From Pseudanabaena sp. Salubria-1 (lineage in GTDB: Bacteria > Cyanobacteriota > Cyanobacteriia > Pseudanabaenales > Pseudanabaenaceae): 64,000 nt of DNA. Position numbers and translations under genes: made by a program. Position 1 is the first letter of the stretch, and each line of letters opens with the position of its first letter. Below, in pieces: positions 63,769-64,000 of this stretch. The stretch is from the NCBI GenBank assembly GCA_023336205.1, contig JALQCR010000009.1, positions 1 through 64,000 on the forward strand. The letters run 5' to 3'. Below the pieces are notes generated by a model that was not told the origin of the DNA, searched no databases, and saw nothing but the letters and a program-made list of their open reading frames with translations.

Positions 63769-64000
63769 TGAAGCCATTAAGCAGATTTGAATTCAAAGGG
63801 AAAAAGGAAAAAGGAAAAATAAAGCATCAATCGGCGATCTCTAAGTTATTGCTGGCTGTTATTTCTCTTTTAGCGATCGCCTCTAGCTCACTGCCACCCA
63901 CCCAAGCTCAATCAAACACAGCTCTAACAATCCGTGCCGATGTTCAAGAAGCAAATTCGATCACAGGAGTAGTTACAGCAACTGGCAACGTCAAAATGAG
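63768..64000 (+). CDS. LptA/OstA-like protein, 5' part only
   Basis: The frame begins at an ATG overlapping the panC-cmk stop (TGATG) and is open to the window end, 77 residues. A basic start (KGKKEKGKIKH) and a hydrophobic stretch (AISKLLLAVISLLAIASSSL) form a signal peptide ending near TQAQS. Then ALTIRADVQEANSITGVVTA begins the repeated beta strands of the LptA/OstA periplasmic lipopolysaccharide-transport fold. The coupling suggests one transcript with panC-cmk. The rest is outside the window. Confidence 0.7.
   Translation, partial: MKPLSRFEFKGKKEKGKIKHQSAISKLLLAVISLLAIASSSLPPTQAQSNTALTIRADVQEANSITGVVTATGNVKM

Overview
The window reads as chromosomal DNA of a cyanobacterium, probably a filamentous Pseudanabaena-like one. 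The evidence is very dense HIP1 octamers (GCGATCGC) in genes and spacers, a PanC-Cmk fusion, a UPF0367 gene, DUF29, Uma2 and pentapeptide-repeat proteins, a double-domain CobO, and Ser/Thr-kinase/AAA/WD40 signalling proteins. The genus is an inference; no rRNA or tRNA gene was recognised.

Layout. 0.2-3.3 kb: a dead IS element, relics of a ScaI-like restriction-modification pair broken by a 134-bp MITE, and a truncated DUF3368/UPF0175 toxin-antitoxin pair. 3.6-11.6 kb: a probable sugar/aminosugar operon (SDR-DegT fusion, CDP-paratose epimerase-like SDR, DUF1349, EamA transporter, a methyltransferase wrecked by an IS and a deletion, a Nudix-like protein). 11.7-13.9 kb: a scrap zone (IS1 fragment, hicBA, methyltransferase/endonuclease tail with a 92-bp MITE, UPF0175 scrap, truncated membrane gene). 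14-18.4 kb: ABC ATPase, UPF0367, rodA, secreted protein, malate dehydrogenase. 18.9-24.3 kb: kinase-AAA and AAA-WD40 proteins in tandem. 24.5-30.6 kb: transketolase, a secreted protein, a 48-aa protein, an amino-acid permease, dCMP deaminase. 30.6-32.4 kb: a formylglycine-generating-enzyme-like gene split by an IS1595 element. 32.5-40.1 kb: pilin-like lipoprotein, class V aminotransferase, two nuclease-like genes, a two-component system, a cysteine dioxygenase-like cupin. 40.4-43.8 kb: a CcdA/thioredoxin cluster whose ccdA carries a second copy of the 1258-bp IS. 44.2-51.6 kb: SNF2 helicase, kinase fragment, and an AAA/TOPRIM-like pair destroyed by IS30. 51.6-64 kb: small membrane proteins, CobO duplication, pentapeptide protein, DUF29, valS, larE, RlpA, panC-cmk and the start of an LptA-like gene.

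Two themes stand out. First, insertion sequences and MITEs have inactivated many accessory genes, often with readable target duplications. Second, spacers hold many long, near-perfect hairpins right after stop codons. Some belong to dispersed families whose outer frame is conserved while the stem varies in a base-paired way, and one lies in frame inside valS. Three poly-G/poly-C blocks sit at such places and are most likely sequencing or assembly artefacts.
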